From: Flavobacterium ustbae | Lineage (GTDB): Bacteria > Bacteroidota > Bacteroidia > Flavobacteriales > Flavobacteriaceae | Assembly (NCBI RefSeq): GCF_003946915.1 | Contig: NZ_RPOC01000022.1 | Location: 1-64,000 of the forward strand | Direction of reading: 5' to 3' | Length of the DNA stretch: 64,000 bases | In this document: positions 26,542 through 34,873 of the stretch, in pieces | Numbering within the stretch: position 1 is the stretch's first letter | Layout of the letters: each line of letters opens with the position of its first letter | Notes under the pieces: generated by a model | The model's input: the letters and a program-made list of their open reading frames with translations, nothing else | Database searches by the model: none | Told to the model about the DNA's origin: nothing | Position numbers and translations under genes: made by a program

Positions 26542-27474
26542 ATGAACAAGAACTTTTTAGCCCAGGAGATAATCCGATTGAAAAAAGAAAAAAATGCTAT
26601 TGTGCTGGCTCATTATTATCAAGATGAGGATATACAGGAAATAGCAGATTTTATTGGAGATAGTCTTGAATTGGCAAAAAAAGCTCAAAATACAGAAGCT
26701 GATTTAATAGTTTTTGCAGGTGTTCATTTTATGGCAGAAACAGCCAAAATTTTAAACCCTGAAAAAAAAGTAGTTTTACCCGATTGGAATGCTGGCTGCT
26801 CACTTGCAGACGGCTGTCCTCCCGAAGATTTCAAATTGTTTAAAGAACAGCATCCTGATCATGTCGTTGTAACTTATATCAATTGCTCTGCCGAAATAAA
26901 AGCAATGAGCGATTTAGTATGCACTTCGGCAAATGCCAAAAAAATAATTGGGTCTATACCCGCAGAACAAAAAATCATATTTGCGCCAGATGAAAATTTA
27001 GGCAAATATCTTCAAAATGAAACCAAGCGCGAACTTGTCTTATGGAAAGGCTCATGCGTTGTGCACGAAGCCTTTTCATTAGACAAACTTATTGAAATAT
27101 ATAATAAAAATCCGTCTGCAAAAATTGCGGCACACCCAGAATCTGAAAGCCATATTTTAAAAGCAGCGCATTACATTGGCTCAACTTCTGGAATTATTAA
27201 TTTCATTAAAACGGATCCTGCTGCCGTTTTCATTGTGGCCACAGAAGCCGGTATCTTGCATGAGCTTGCCAAAGCTGTACCTGATAAAACGCTGATTCCG
27301 GCTCCTACCACAGAAAACAATAGCTGTGCATGCAGTGAGTGTGCCTTTATGAAAATGAATACATTAGAAAAACTGTATTTGTGCCTTAAAAATGAAAGTC
27401 CAGAAATGCTGGTTGCAGAAGAACTCAGAACAGAAGCATTAAAACCAATAAAAAAGATGCTTGAACTTTCATAA
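26542..27474 (+). CDS. nadA: Quinolinate synthase NadA
   Basis: A 310-residue enzyme that condenses iminoaspartate with dihydroxyacetone phosphate to make quinolinate in NAD biosynthesis, using an oxygen-sensitive [4Fe-4S] cluster. Conserved features are 'ALAHYYQ'-type opening ('IVLAHYYQDEDIQ'), 'YINCSAEIKAMSD', 'WKGSCVVHE' and the C-terminal 'CACSECAFMKMNTLEKL', which supply the cluster cysteines. nadB follows, with its ATG 28 bases after the stop. The pair sits with Fe-S repair (ric) and anaerobic RNR genes, so this copy may serve low-oxygen or nitrosative conditions. Confidence 0.95.
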   Translation: MNKNFLAQEIIRLKKEKNAIVLAHYYQDEDIQEIADFIGDSLELAKKAQNTEADLIVFAGVHFMAETAKILNPEKKVVLPDWNAGCSLADGCPPEDFKLFKEQHPDHVVVTYINCSAEIKAMSDLVCTSANAKKIIGSIPAEQKIIFAPDENLGKYLQNETKRELVLWKGSCVVHEAFSLDKLIEIYNKNPSAKIAAHPESESHILKAAHYIGSTSGIINFIKTDPAAVFIVATEAGILHELAKAVPDKTLIPAPTTENNSCACSECAFMKMNTLEKLYLCLKNESPEMLVAEELRTEALKPIKKMLELS

Positions 27475-27502
27475 AAACCAGATAACTCTAAATCAAAGTA
27501 AC

Positions 27503-29017
27503 ATGCTTAAAACAGATATATTAATTATAGGTTCTGGTATTTCAGGATTATTTTTTGCTATGAAAACGGCAAAAAAACGTCCCGATTTATCTATTGTTAT
27601 AATGACGAAAGAAACGGCAAAAAACACCAATACCAGATTGGCACAAGGTGGTATTGCTGTGGTAACAGAAAACTTGAATGACAGTTTTAATCAACACATT
27701 GAAGATACACTTAGATCTGGTGGAGGCTTATGCGATGAAGAAATTGTCAAAATGGTTATAAGTCAAGCGCCAGACAGACTGAAAGAGTTAATTGAAATTG
27801 GAACTTCATTTGACAAGACTAAAGATGGCCAATGGGATTTAGGTCTAGAAGGCGGACATTCTCAACATAGAATATTACATCATAAAGATAGCTCCGGACA
27901 GGAAATTGAGCATAAACTGCTCAAAATGATTAAAAAGATGCCCAATATTGAACTTTTGGAAAATCATTTGGTCATTGACATCAATACGGAAACAAAAAAA
28001 GCTAAAACTACTTGTACCGGAGCTTTTTTTTATGAAAAGAAACATAATCGCATTAAATACATCAGAACTCGAACTATTGTTTTAAGTACTGGCGGATGCG
28101 GGCAGCTTTTCGAAAATACAACAAATCCAAAAATAGCAACTGCCGACGGTTTGGCAATGGCAGCACGCGCAGGAGCAGAAATTACAGATATGCAGTATAT
28201 ACAGTTTCATCCAACGGCTTTATATACAGGAAGAGAAAATCCGTTGTTTTTGATTTCGGAAGCTGTACGTGGTTTTGGCGCTCATATTATCAATGAAGAA
28301 GGAAAAAGATTTTTATTTAAATATGATTTGCGTGGTGAGCTCGCAACACGCGATATTGTCTCAAATGCTATTAGCAAAGAGCTTCAATTAACTTCAAAAG
28401 ATCATGTATATTTAGACTGCAGACATTTGGATCACGAAGCTTTTTCAGAACATTTTCCTATTATTACTGCCCATTGTAATCAATTAGGAATTTATCCAGA
28501 AAAAGATCTGATACCAATTGTTCCTGCGGCACATTACCAGTGCGGAGGAATTCGTGTAGATGAAAATGGTGTCGCAACAATCAAAAATCTTTATGCTATT
28601 GGAGAATGTGCCAGAACAGGACTTCATGGAAAAAACCGTTTGGCATCTAACTCCCTTCTTGAAGCTTTGGTATTTGCGCATCAAGCCTCAGAAAATGTAG
28701 ATAAAACTATTGCCGAATTTCTTTTTTCATCTAAAATATTAATTCCGAAGTTTCCAAAAGCAGAACAAACTAACGATTACCATGCTTTTGAAATATTAAA
28801 AAAAGAATTGCAAAAATTGGTCACGTCTTTCTACACGAGTGAAGATCGTGATGCCGAATTGGCTTTTGAAAAAATTAAAGCGCTCCATAATCATTCTATT
28901 TCGCTTACTGAAAGACACGAAATTACTATTCCGTTTATAGAATTTTCGAATATGATCGCTGCTTCATTACTTATAATTAAGCAATGCAAAGCCACAACAA
29001 ACAAACAAATGTGCTGA
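27503..29017 (+). CDS. nadB: L-aspartate oxidase NadB
   Basis: A 504-residue flavoprotein that oxidises L-aspartate to iminoaspartate and can use fumarate instead of oxygen. It shows the FAD motif 'ILIIGSGISGLFFAM', 'NTRLAQGGIAVV', 'EGGHSQHRILHHKD' and 'GLHGKNRLASNSLLEALVFA'. ATG 27503 is preferred to an upstream in-frame start at 27461, which overlaps nadA and adds a non-homologous 14 residues. It is followed 31 bases later by ric. Confidence 0.94.
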   Translation: MLKTDILIIGSGISGLFFAMKTAKKRPDLSIVIMTKETAKNTNTRLAQGGIAVVTENLNDSFNQHIEDTLRSGGGLCDEEIVKMVISQAPDRLKELIEIGTSFDKTKDGQWDLGLEGGHSQHRILHHKDSSGQEIEHKLLKMIKKMPNIELLENHLVIDINTETKKAKTTCTGAFFYEKKHNRIKYIRTRTIVLSTGGCGQLFENTTNPKIATADGLAMAARAGAEITDMQYIQFHPTALYTGRENPLFLISEAVRGFGAHIINEEGKRFLFKYDLRGELATRDIVSNAISKELQLTSKDHVYLDCRHLDHEAFSEHFPIITAHCNQLGIYPEKDLIPIVPAAHYQCGGIRVDENGVATIKNLYAIGECARTGLHGKNRLASNSLLEALVFAHQASENVDKTIAEFLFSSKILIPKFPKAEQTNDYHAFEILKKELQKLVTSFYTSEDRDAELAFEKIKALHNHSISLTERHEITIPFIEFSNMIAASLLIIKQCKATTNKQMC

Positions 29018-29048
29018 AACCAAAATTAATCTATACCCCTCTATCACT

Positions 29049-29780
29049 ATGAAACTAACAAGTAAAACCACAATAGGTGAAATCGTAGCAGATGATTTCA
29101 AAACAGCAGCCATTTTTACAAAACTGCATATTGATTTTTGCTGCAAAGGACATCGCACAATTGAAGAAGTCTGCAAAAAGAGAGATATTGAAGAAAAAGT
29201 TCTTATCGAACATATAGAAAAAGCAAGAAACGGTTCTGCCAATCAGTCTTTTGATTATAAAAGTTGGTCGCCCGACATGATAGCAGATTATATAACCAAA
29301 ATTCATCATAAATATGTTGAAGAAAAATCTCCAATTATTCTTCAATACTTAACTAAATTATGCGGTGTTCACGGTGCGATTCATCCTGAGCTACACGAGA
29401 TTCATACCATTTTTTCAAAATCGTATCTAGATCTGACAGCTCATATGAAAAGAGAAGAGTTGGTTGTTTTTCCCTTCATAAAACAAATGAAAATCGCCCA
29501 CAGTAAAGGCACAGAACTGGAAACACCGCCTTTTTTTTCTATCGAAAATCCAATTGCAACATTAAAAGACGATCATGTTACCGAGGGTGAACGTTTTAGA
29601 AGAATCAGGGCATTAAGCAATAACTATACGCCACCAATTGATTCCTGCAATACTTATAAAGCAGCTTTTGCAATGCTAGAAGAATTTGATAAAGATTTGA
29701 AAAAACATATTCATTTGGAAAACAATATTCTTTTTCCGAAAGCAATTGAACTTGAAAAAACACTTGAAAAAGTATCTTAA
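29049..29780 (+). CDS. ric: Iron-sulfur cluster repair di-iron protein (RIC/ScdA/YtfE)
   Basis: A 243-residue protein. The N-terminal ScdA_N (DUF542) domain has 'KLHIDFCCKGHRTIEEVC' with the paired Cys at 31-32. The C-terminal hemerythrin-like domain has His/Glu ligands in 'HHKYVEEKSPII', 'HGAIHPELHEI', 'HMKREELVVFPFI', 'DDHVTEGERF' and 'HIHLENNILFPKAI'. The family repairs Fe-S clusters damaged by nitric oxide or oxidants. Its position after nadA, whose product carries a labile cluster, makes functional sense. Confidence 0.93.
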   Translation: MKLTSKTTIGEIVADDFKTAAIFTKLHIDFCCKGHRTIEEVCKKRDIEEKVLIEHIEKARNGSANQSFDYKSWSPDMIADYITKIHHKYVEEKSPIILQYLTKLCGVHGAIHPELHEIHTIFSKSYLDLTAHMKREELVVFPFIKQMKIAHSKGTELETPPFFSIENPIATLKDDHVTEGERFRRIRALSNNYTPPIDSCNTYKAAFAMLEEFDKDLKKHIHLENNILFPKAIELEKTLEKVS

Positions 29781-29863
29781 CGGACTTTGCATAAAATTTA
29801 ACCGCAAAGAAGCAAAGGTTACGCAAAGAACGCGAGGCTTTTTTTAAGATTATAAATACTGAA

Positions 29864-29918
29864 AAGTTCGCAAAGCTTTGTTGAAATAAAGTTTGTCTAG
29901 ACAAAGCTTTGCAAACTT
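29864..29918. repeat. 18-bp inverted repeat upstream of nrdD
   Basis: aagttcgcaaagctttgt (29864-29881) and acaaagctttgcaaactt (29901-29918) are inverted with one mismatch. It lies in the 242-base spacer between ric and nrdD, beside an 'ACCGCAAAG' repeat fragment. It could terminate ric transcription, though it lacks a T tract. Confidence 0.6.
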
Positions 29919-30022
29919 AAAATATAGATTCTGCTCAGTGTCTTAATAAGATAACTTAGCGCACTTTGAAGTAAAAAAAAAAGACCCTAAAGAAAAAAAC
30001 CAACTTGAAACTGTCATAAAGA

Positions 30023-32146
30023 ATGGAAAAATATGTGATCAAACGCAATGGAGACTATAAGCCTTTTGAAGCTTATAAAATTCAAGATGCAATCTCAAAA
30101 GCATTTCGAAGCGTCAATCAGCCTGTAGACAAGAGAATTTTCAAACTTGTTTATTGTAGTCTTGAAGTAAAATATTCTTGGCCTGTAGAAGAAATTCAGG
30201 ATATAATAGAAAGAGTACTTTTTGAGAATGGCTATTTTCAAACCATGCGTTCGTTTATAATTTATCGCCATACAAGAAAATTACAGCGAGAACATATTAA
30301 TGGATTTAACGACGACACCACTTATATCGATAGTACACAGACTGTAGAAGAATATATCAATCAGTCTGATTGGAGAATTAATGCGAACGCGAATATTTCG
30401 TATTCAAATGCTGGCTTAGTCAGCAATACAGCAGGAAAAGTAATTGCCAATTATTGGCTTGATAAAATATATAATAAAGAAGAAGGTTCTGCTCACAGGA
30501 ATGGCGACATACACATTCATGATTTGGATTGTCTTACCGGATACTGCGCTGGTTGGAGCTTGCGTGTGCTATTAAATGAAGGTTTTAATGGCGTGCGTGG
30601 CCGTGTCGAGAGCAGACCTCCTTCTCATTTTAGAGAAGCATTGGGACAAATGGCTAATTTTCTGGGAATTCTGCAAAGCGAATGGGCAGGCGCTCAAGCT
30701 TTCAGTTCTTTTGATACCTATTTGGCTCCCTATGTTTTTAAAGATCAACTGAGTTATGATGAGGTTTTAAAAGCTGTGAGAAGTTTTGTTTATAACTTAA
30801 ATGTGCCAGCGCGTTGGGGGCAGTCGCCTTTTACGAATATCACTTTAGATTGGAATGTTCCCGACGATCTAAAAGAACAGATTCCGACACGAAACGATCA
30901 ACATTTATTTTTGAACATCGATAATGAAAATCTAGTTCTAGAAGCTAAAAAAAGAGGCCTATCTAAACTAATCGATTTGAAATATGGCGATTTTCAAAAT
31001 GAAATGAATCTTATTAATAAGGCATATTATACGATTATGACAGAAGGAGATGCCAATGGACAGCCGTTCACATTTCCAATTCCGACCGTAAATATTACAG
31101 AAGATTTTGACTGGCAAGGAGAAAATGTCGATTTATTATTTGAAAATACAGCCAAAATTGGTTCGTCCTATTTCCAGAATTTTATAGGAAGCCAATATAT
31201 TTTGGATAAAAATGGCAATCGTATCGAAAATCCGGAAGCTTACAAACCCAATGCCGTTCGAAGCATGTGCTGCCGTCTACAGCTCGATTTAAGAGAATTA
31301 TTAAAACGAGGAAACGGTCTTTTTGGAAGCGCCGAAATGACGGGAAGCATTGGTGTTGTAACCATCAATATGGCGCGTTTAGGATATTTGCATAAAGGAA
31401 ATATTATTACGCTTTTTGAACATTTAGATCAATTGCTGCAAATCGCAAAATCGACTTTAGAGAAAAAAAGAACCTTTATTCAGCAAATGTACGATCGCGG
31501 GCTTTACCCATACACACAGCGTTATTTGAAGCATTTTAGAAACCACTTTTCCACCATTGGTGTAAACGGAATGAATGAAATGGTGGTTAATTTTTCTGAA
31601 GGAAAGCAGAACATTACTTCAAATTCAGGAATCCATTTTGCAACAGAAATTCTAGATCACATTCGATTAAGGATGAAAGAATTTCAGGAAGAAACTGGAA
31701 ATCTTTACAATCTTGAAGCAACTCCGGCAGAAGGAACAACATATCGTTTTGCCAAAGAAGACAAAAAACGCTTTCCTGAAATTTTGCAGGCAGGGCAAAG
31801 TGAAAACATATATTATACCAATAGTTCACAAATTCCAGTCGACCATACCGACGATCCTTTTGAAGCCTTATTGCTTCAAGACGAATTACAATGTAAATAT
31901 ACTGGTGGTACAGTTTTACATCTTTATATGAGAGAAAAAATAAGCAGTTCTGAAGCTTGTAAAAACTTCGTGAAAAAAGTTTTAACCAACTTTAAACTGC
32001 CTTATATAACGGTAACACCAATTTTTAGCATCTGTCCTATTCATGGATATTTAAACGGAGAACATGAATATTGTCCAAAATGCGACGAAATTTTACTCAA
32101 TAAAAACAATCAAAAACACTTGGCTTATGAAAACGAAAACGCTTAA
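30023..32146 (+). CDS. nrdD: Anaerobic ribonucleotide reductase NrdD, lacking its glycyl-radical end
   Basis: A 707-residue class III ribonucleotide reductase large chain. An ATP-cone is at about 3-90 ('VIKRNGDYKPFEAYKIQDAI'). The catalytic barrel follows, with the radical-relay cysteines in 'RSMCCRLQ' (416-417) and 'GSAEMTGSIGVVTINMARLGYL'. The C-terminal zinc site begins 'SICPIHGYLNGEHEYCPKCDE'. In fused relatives this is followed by the glycyl-radical loop, but here the frame stops at 32146. The loop continues in the +1 frame as the separate reading frame at 32127-32291. Without that segment the protein cannot hold the glycyl radical. Confidence 0.93.
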   Translation: MEKYVIKRNGDYKPFEAYKIQDAISKAFRSVNQPVDKRIFKLVYCSLEVKYSWPVEEIQDIIERVLFENGYFQTMRSFIIYRHTRKLQREHINGFNDDTTYIDSTQTVEEYINQSDWRINANANISYSNAGLVSNTAGKVIANYWLDKIYNKEEGSAHRNGDIHIHDLDCLTGYCAGWSLRVLLNEGFNGVRGRVESRPPSHFREALGQMANFLGILQSEWAGAQAFSSFDTYLAPYVFKDQLSYDEVLKAVRSFVYNLNVPARWGQSPFTNITLDWNVPDDLKEQIPTRNDQHLFLNIDNENLVLEAKKRGLSKLIDLKYGDFQNEMNLINKAYYTIMTEGDANGQPFTFPIPTVNITEDFDWQGENVDLLFENTAKIGSSYFQNFIGSQYILDKNGNRIENPEAYKPNAVRSMCCRLQLDLRELLKRGNGLFGSAEMTGSIGVVTINMARLGYLHKGNIITLFEHLDQLLQIAKSTLEKKRTFIQQMYDRGLYPYTQRYLKHFRNHFSTIGVNGMNEMVVNFSEGKQNITSNSGIHFATEILDHIRLRMKEFQEETGNLYNLEATPAEGTTYRFAKEDKKRFPEILQAGQSENIYYTNSSQIPVDHTDDPFEALLLQDELQCKYTGGTVLHLYMREKISSSEACKNFVKKVLTNFKLPYITVTPIFSICPIHGYLNGEHEYCPKCDEILLNKNNQKHLAYENENA

Positions 32147-32291
32147 AATTCTAGAAGAAAAAAAATCCCAAAGAAGTAAATGTTTGGTTTATACACGTGT
32201 AATGGGATATCACAGGCCTGTAGAAAGTTTTAACATTGGAAAAAAAGGTGAACACCAACAGCGTACACATTTCGAAGAAACCATTATCTAA
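32127..32291 (+). CDS. Glycyl-radical C-terminal segment of NrdD in a separate frame (54 aa)
   Basis: A 54-residue frame from ATG 32127 to TAA 32289-32291. It contains 'CLVYTRVMGYHRPV' with the radical glycine at residue 27, then 'SFNIGKKGEHQQRTHF', the conserved terminus of NrdD2-type reductases. It overlaps nrdD by 20 bases in the +1 frame, and the same frame is open back to at least 32064. Two explanations exist: a genuine split in which the segment works as a small partner protein (compare GrcA/YfiD for pyruvate formate-lyase), or a one-base frameshift, real or artefactual. Runs of A at 32102-32106, 32112-32116, 32130-32133 and 32136-32139 are candidate slip sites. Confidence 0.8.
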   Translation: MKTKTLKILEEKKSQRSKCLVYTRVMGYHRPVESFNIGKKGEHQQRTHFEETII

Positions 32292-32964
32292 TAAAGGAAT
32301 ATTTAGCCTCACGCCTTTTACTTTATTAGATTATCCGCATAAAGCAGCCTGCATAGTGTGGTTTGCGGGCTGTAACATGCGGTGTTTATACTGCTACAAT
32401 CCTGATATTGTTTTAGGAAAGGGAAAAATAAGTTTTGACGACGTTCTTTCTTTCTTAAAAACTAGAAAAGGATTATTAGACGGTGTCGTATTAAGCGGTG
32501 GCGAATGTACTTTACACAAAAAAATAATTGATTTTATAAAAGAAATCAAAGCAATGGGATTTGCGGTTAAAATAGATACCAACGGTTCCAACCCAAAAAT
32601 ATTGAAAAGCCTGATTCATGATCAATTAATTGATTATGTTGCGTTAGATTATAAAAGTCTTCCTCATACCTTTGAAAAACTAACGCAATCAGGCTTATTT
32701 TCTGAATTTGAAGAAAGTCTCTCGCTTTTAATTCGGTCGAATATTATATTTGAAGTTCGCACCACTTTTCATTCTTCGTTAATTACAGAAAATGATTTTA
32801 TCAGAATGATTGAATATCTTGAAGTAAAAGGTTTTGAAGGAAATTATTTTATCCAGCACTTTATGAATAATGTTCCAACGCTTTCAAAATTAGATCATTC
32901 AAATAAAAAAATACAGCTTAAAAACTTTTCAACTGAAAAAATAAAAGTTATTTTTAGAGAATAA
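32236..32964 (+). CDS. nrdG: Anaerobic RNR activating protein NrdG (radical SAM)
   Basis: A 242-residue-class radical SAM activase. The cluster motif is C46-x3-C50-x2-C53 ('AGCNMRCLYC'), with 'VVLSGGECTLH' and 'KIDTNGSNP' for SAM binding. It generates the glycyl radical on NrdD. No ATG precedes the conserved region: possible starts are TTG 32236 or GTG 32248, both inside the glycyl-segment frame, so translation is probably coupled to it. A start closer to 'KKPLSNKGIFSLTPF' without ATG is possible. The gene is followed at 21 bases by the CopD-like gene. Confidence 0.9.
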   Translation: MEKKVNTNSVHISKKPLSNKGIFSLTPFTLLDYPHKAACIVWFAGCNMRCLYCYNPDIVLGKGKISFDDVLSFLKTRKGLLDGVVLSGGECTLHKKIIDFIKEIKAMGFAVKIDTNGSNPKILKSLIHDQLIDYVALDYKSLPHTFEKLTQSGLFSEFEESLSLLIRSNIIFEVRTTFHSSLITENDFIRMIEYLEVKGFEGNYFIQHFMNNVPTLSKLDHSNKKIQLKNFSTEKIKVIFRE

Positions 32965-32985
32965 CAACGTAAAAATAAAGGACTT

Positions 32986-33432
32986 ATGACCTTACATCAT
33001 TTTATTTTAATCATTCATCTTTTAGCGGCAACAATTTGGGTTGGCGGCCACTTGCTCTTAGCCATTTGTTATCTTCCGACAGCCTTAAAGAAAAAAGATC
33101 ATCACATTATTTTAAACTTCGAAAAGAAATTTGAAAAACTCGGAATGTCTTCTCTCGCTTTATTGATTATAACTGGAATTTGGATGGCATACGATTTTGG
33201 TATAACTGCAGAAACCTGGTTTCATTTTTCTAGCGGATTTGAAAAAGTAGTTTCGCTTAAACTGATATTACTTTTCTGTACTTTTATCTGCGCTGTTTGT
33301 GCTCAATTTTATGTTATTCCTAATCTCAATGAAAATAATATCAAAAATATAGCTGTAATTATTTTAACTGTTACTTCAATAGGAGTTGCCATGCTGGTTT
33401 TAGGATCAACATTGCGTTATGGCGGAATTTAA
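32986..33432 (+). CDS. CopD-like four-helix membrane protein
   Basis: A 148-residue integral membrane protein with four hydrophobic segments (about 5-28, 53-72, 88-112 and 120-142). The first helix holds 'HHFILIIHLLAATIWVGGHLLL', rich in histidines, like the CopD family, where His residues can bind copper or heme. It lies 21 bases after nrdG and is probably the last gene of that operon. The ligand is not known. Confidence 0.75.
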   Translation: MTLHHFILIIHLLAATIWVGGHLLLAICYLPTALKKKDHHIILNFEKKFEKLGMSSLALLIITGIWMAYDFGITAETWFHFSSGFEKVVSLKLILLFCTFICAVCAQFYVIPNLNENNIKNIAVIILTVTSIGVAMLVLGSTLRYGGI

Positions 33433-33461
33433 CTTTCAAATAATAAGTTCCAACTAAGACA

Positions 33462-33623
33462 TCATTCAATATCCAACTGGCCAATTAGCACTCCAGAGAA
33501 TAAAGTTCCTAATACTACACCAATTTTAAATGTCCCGATTTTAATGCGGCCGATTAAGAATCCAAGAGCCAGGCATAAAAAAAGTGCCAGTTCAGGATTT
33601 GCTCTAAGTATAGCTGTAACCAT
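33462..33623 (-). pseudogene. Remnant of an AspT/YidE-type permease (N-terminal 53 aa)
   Basis: A 53-residue minus-strand frame beginning MVTAILRANPELALFLCLAL and continuing 'GRIKIGTFKIGVVLGTLFSG' before stopping. This matches by eye the first membrane segments of aspartate-alanine exchanger family permeases, which are normally over 500 residues. The rest of the gene is absent: the remaining sequence to nrdG's operon end is only about 30 bases. It is most likely a decayed remnant, though a start codon and intact frame remain. Confidence 0.5.
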
Positions 33624-33928
33624 ATTGCTTTATTTTTCAGATAAATTTAATCAAAAAAAGAACACGCCAAACTTAAAACACTAACAAACAATTAATTACA
33701 ATAAATCCACTATTTTTCTTTCCTCTAAATATTTTTAAACAGACCAATAAAAATGGAACTATGTTTCCGTTGAAGCTTATATCAATTTAATTACATCTTC
33801 CAATCCAAACATAGCCCAAGGTTTCAACCTTGGGTACACAGACAGAAGAAATTCCCTTTATGTATCCAAAGTTGAAACCTTGGACTAATGTTTAATCTTA
33901 GCATCTCAGAACCTTAGAATCTTAAAAA
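33624..33928. other. Intergenic region with a BIME-like repeat
   Basis: No gene is supported here. It holds an AT-rich stretch, then the palindromic pair at 33808-33892, then the 3' end of the minus-strand TIM-barrel-like gene. Confidence 0.6.
33808..33892. repeat. Diverged copy of the paired palindromic element
   Basis: aacatag is followed by cccaaggtttcaaccttggg, and after about 30 bases by an inverted partner ending 'aaaccttggactaatgtt'. Compared with 153-172, the stem changes cccacggtt/aaccgtggg to cccaaggtt/aaccttggg, with both strands changed so pairing is kept. The second half has a mismatch and is decaying. Confidence 0.75.
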
Positions 33929-34654
33929 TCAACCAAAAGTCTTTCGATACTTTTCCATTACAGTTTTAAATAAATCTTTATTGGATGGCGGCGAAAGTAC
34001 AATCGCTTTTGATCCAGAGTTTATCGACTCTTCTATACTTTCCAAATTTTTACCGCCCGTTGCCATTACAGGAAAATTAGGAAATTGAACTGTTATTTCC
34101 TTTACAATTTCATTTGTGTTCCCTCCGCCTGAAACATGGAAAATATTTACTCCTGCTTCTATTCTTTCTTTTAAAAATTTATAATCAGAAGTAGTAACCG
34201 TTGATATGATTGGAATTGCCACTTTCTCTCTGATTTTTTTAATATCCTTATTTTCAAACGGAACATTTACAATAATTCCTGCCGCACCGGCCTCTTCTGC
34301 ATAAACAGCCATTTCTAAAGATTTTTTGCCTTTTGTTTTCCCACCTCCAACACCGCAAACAATTGGTTTTCCTGCAAAATCAATCAGTGTTTTGATGATT
34401 TTGGGTGAAGGCGGAAAAGGATAAACTGCCAAAATTGCATCGGCATCGTTGTTTTCGATAAGCGCCATATCCGTAGAAAACAAAAACGATTTAATGTTAT
34501 GAGTTCCAAATTGTAACCCCTCACAATTTTTATTTATAATTTCTGGTGTACTTAGTTCTTTTTCAATTGGTTTATTCCTTCTGAATAGTTTTTCCCAAAA
34601 GGAATTTTTTCTTTTATTCTCCCAAATTGAGTCTGTAATTAAATTGATTTCCAT
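33929..34654 (-). CDS. Putative TIM-barrel protein (KDPG-aldolase/hydrolase-like)
   Basis: A 241-residue cytoplasmic protein. Alternating strand-helix pattern and the stretches 'ADAILAVYPFPPSPKIIKTLIDF', 'IVCGVGGGKTKGK', 'IPIISTVTTSDYKFLKERIEAGVNIFHVSGG' and 'FPVMATGGKNLESIEESINSGSKAIVLSP' suggest a phosphate-binding TIM barrel like KDPG aldolase or IGPS-type enzymes. I do not recognise a specific family or catalytic residue. A promoter box lies just upstream. Confidence 0.5.
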   Translation of the reverse strand: MEINLITDSIWENKRKNSFWEKLFRRNKPIEKELSTPEIINKNCEGLQFGTHNIKSFLFSTDMALIENNDADAILAVYPFPPSPKIIKTLIDFAGKPIVCGVGGGKTKGKKSLEMAVYAEEAGAAGIIVNVPFENKDIKKIREKVAIPIISTVTTSDYKFLKERIEAGVNIFHVSGGGNTNEIVKEITVQFPNFPVMATGGKNLESIEESINSGSKAIVLSPPSNKDLFKTVMEKYRKTFG

Positions 34655-34679
34655 GGCCGTTTTATTTTTGCATTATGAC

Positions 34680-34687
34680 CAAATTTA
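34680..34687 (-). promoter_or_regulatory. -7 promoter box for the TIM-barrel-like gene
   Basis: On the minus strand TAAATTTG is an exact TAnnTTTG match, 25 bases before the ATG at 34654. Confidence 0.45.
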
Positions 34688-34843
34688 GGAGATTGAAATT
34701 TATTATTTTTATAAAATAAACGCGAAAATTTACATTTTGTAATGAGTCAGGAAAAATTTGTAGTGAAATGAAAAATAGAAATTTACAACTCTTAAATACA
34801 AATTCTTATCATTATTATGTAATAAGAGTACGCAGAAAGAAAG

Positions 34844-34851
34844 TAAATTTG
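34844..34851 (+). promoter_or_regulatory. -7 promoter box for the lipoprotein gene
   Basis: TAAATTTG is an exact TAnnTTTG match, 22 bases before the ATG at 34874. The predicted leader is about 17 bases. Confidence 0.5.
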
Positions 34852-34873
34852 CTTTTACACTAAAAAAACAATC

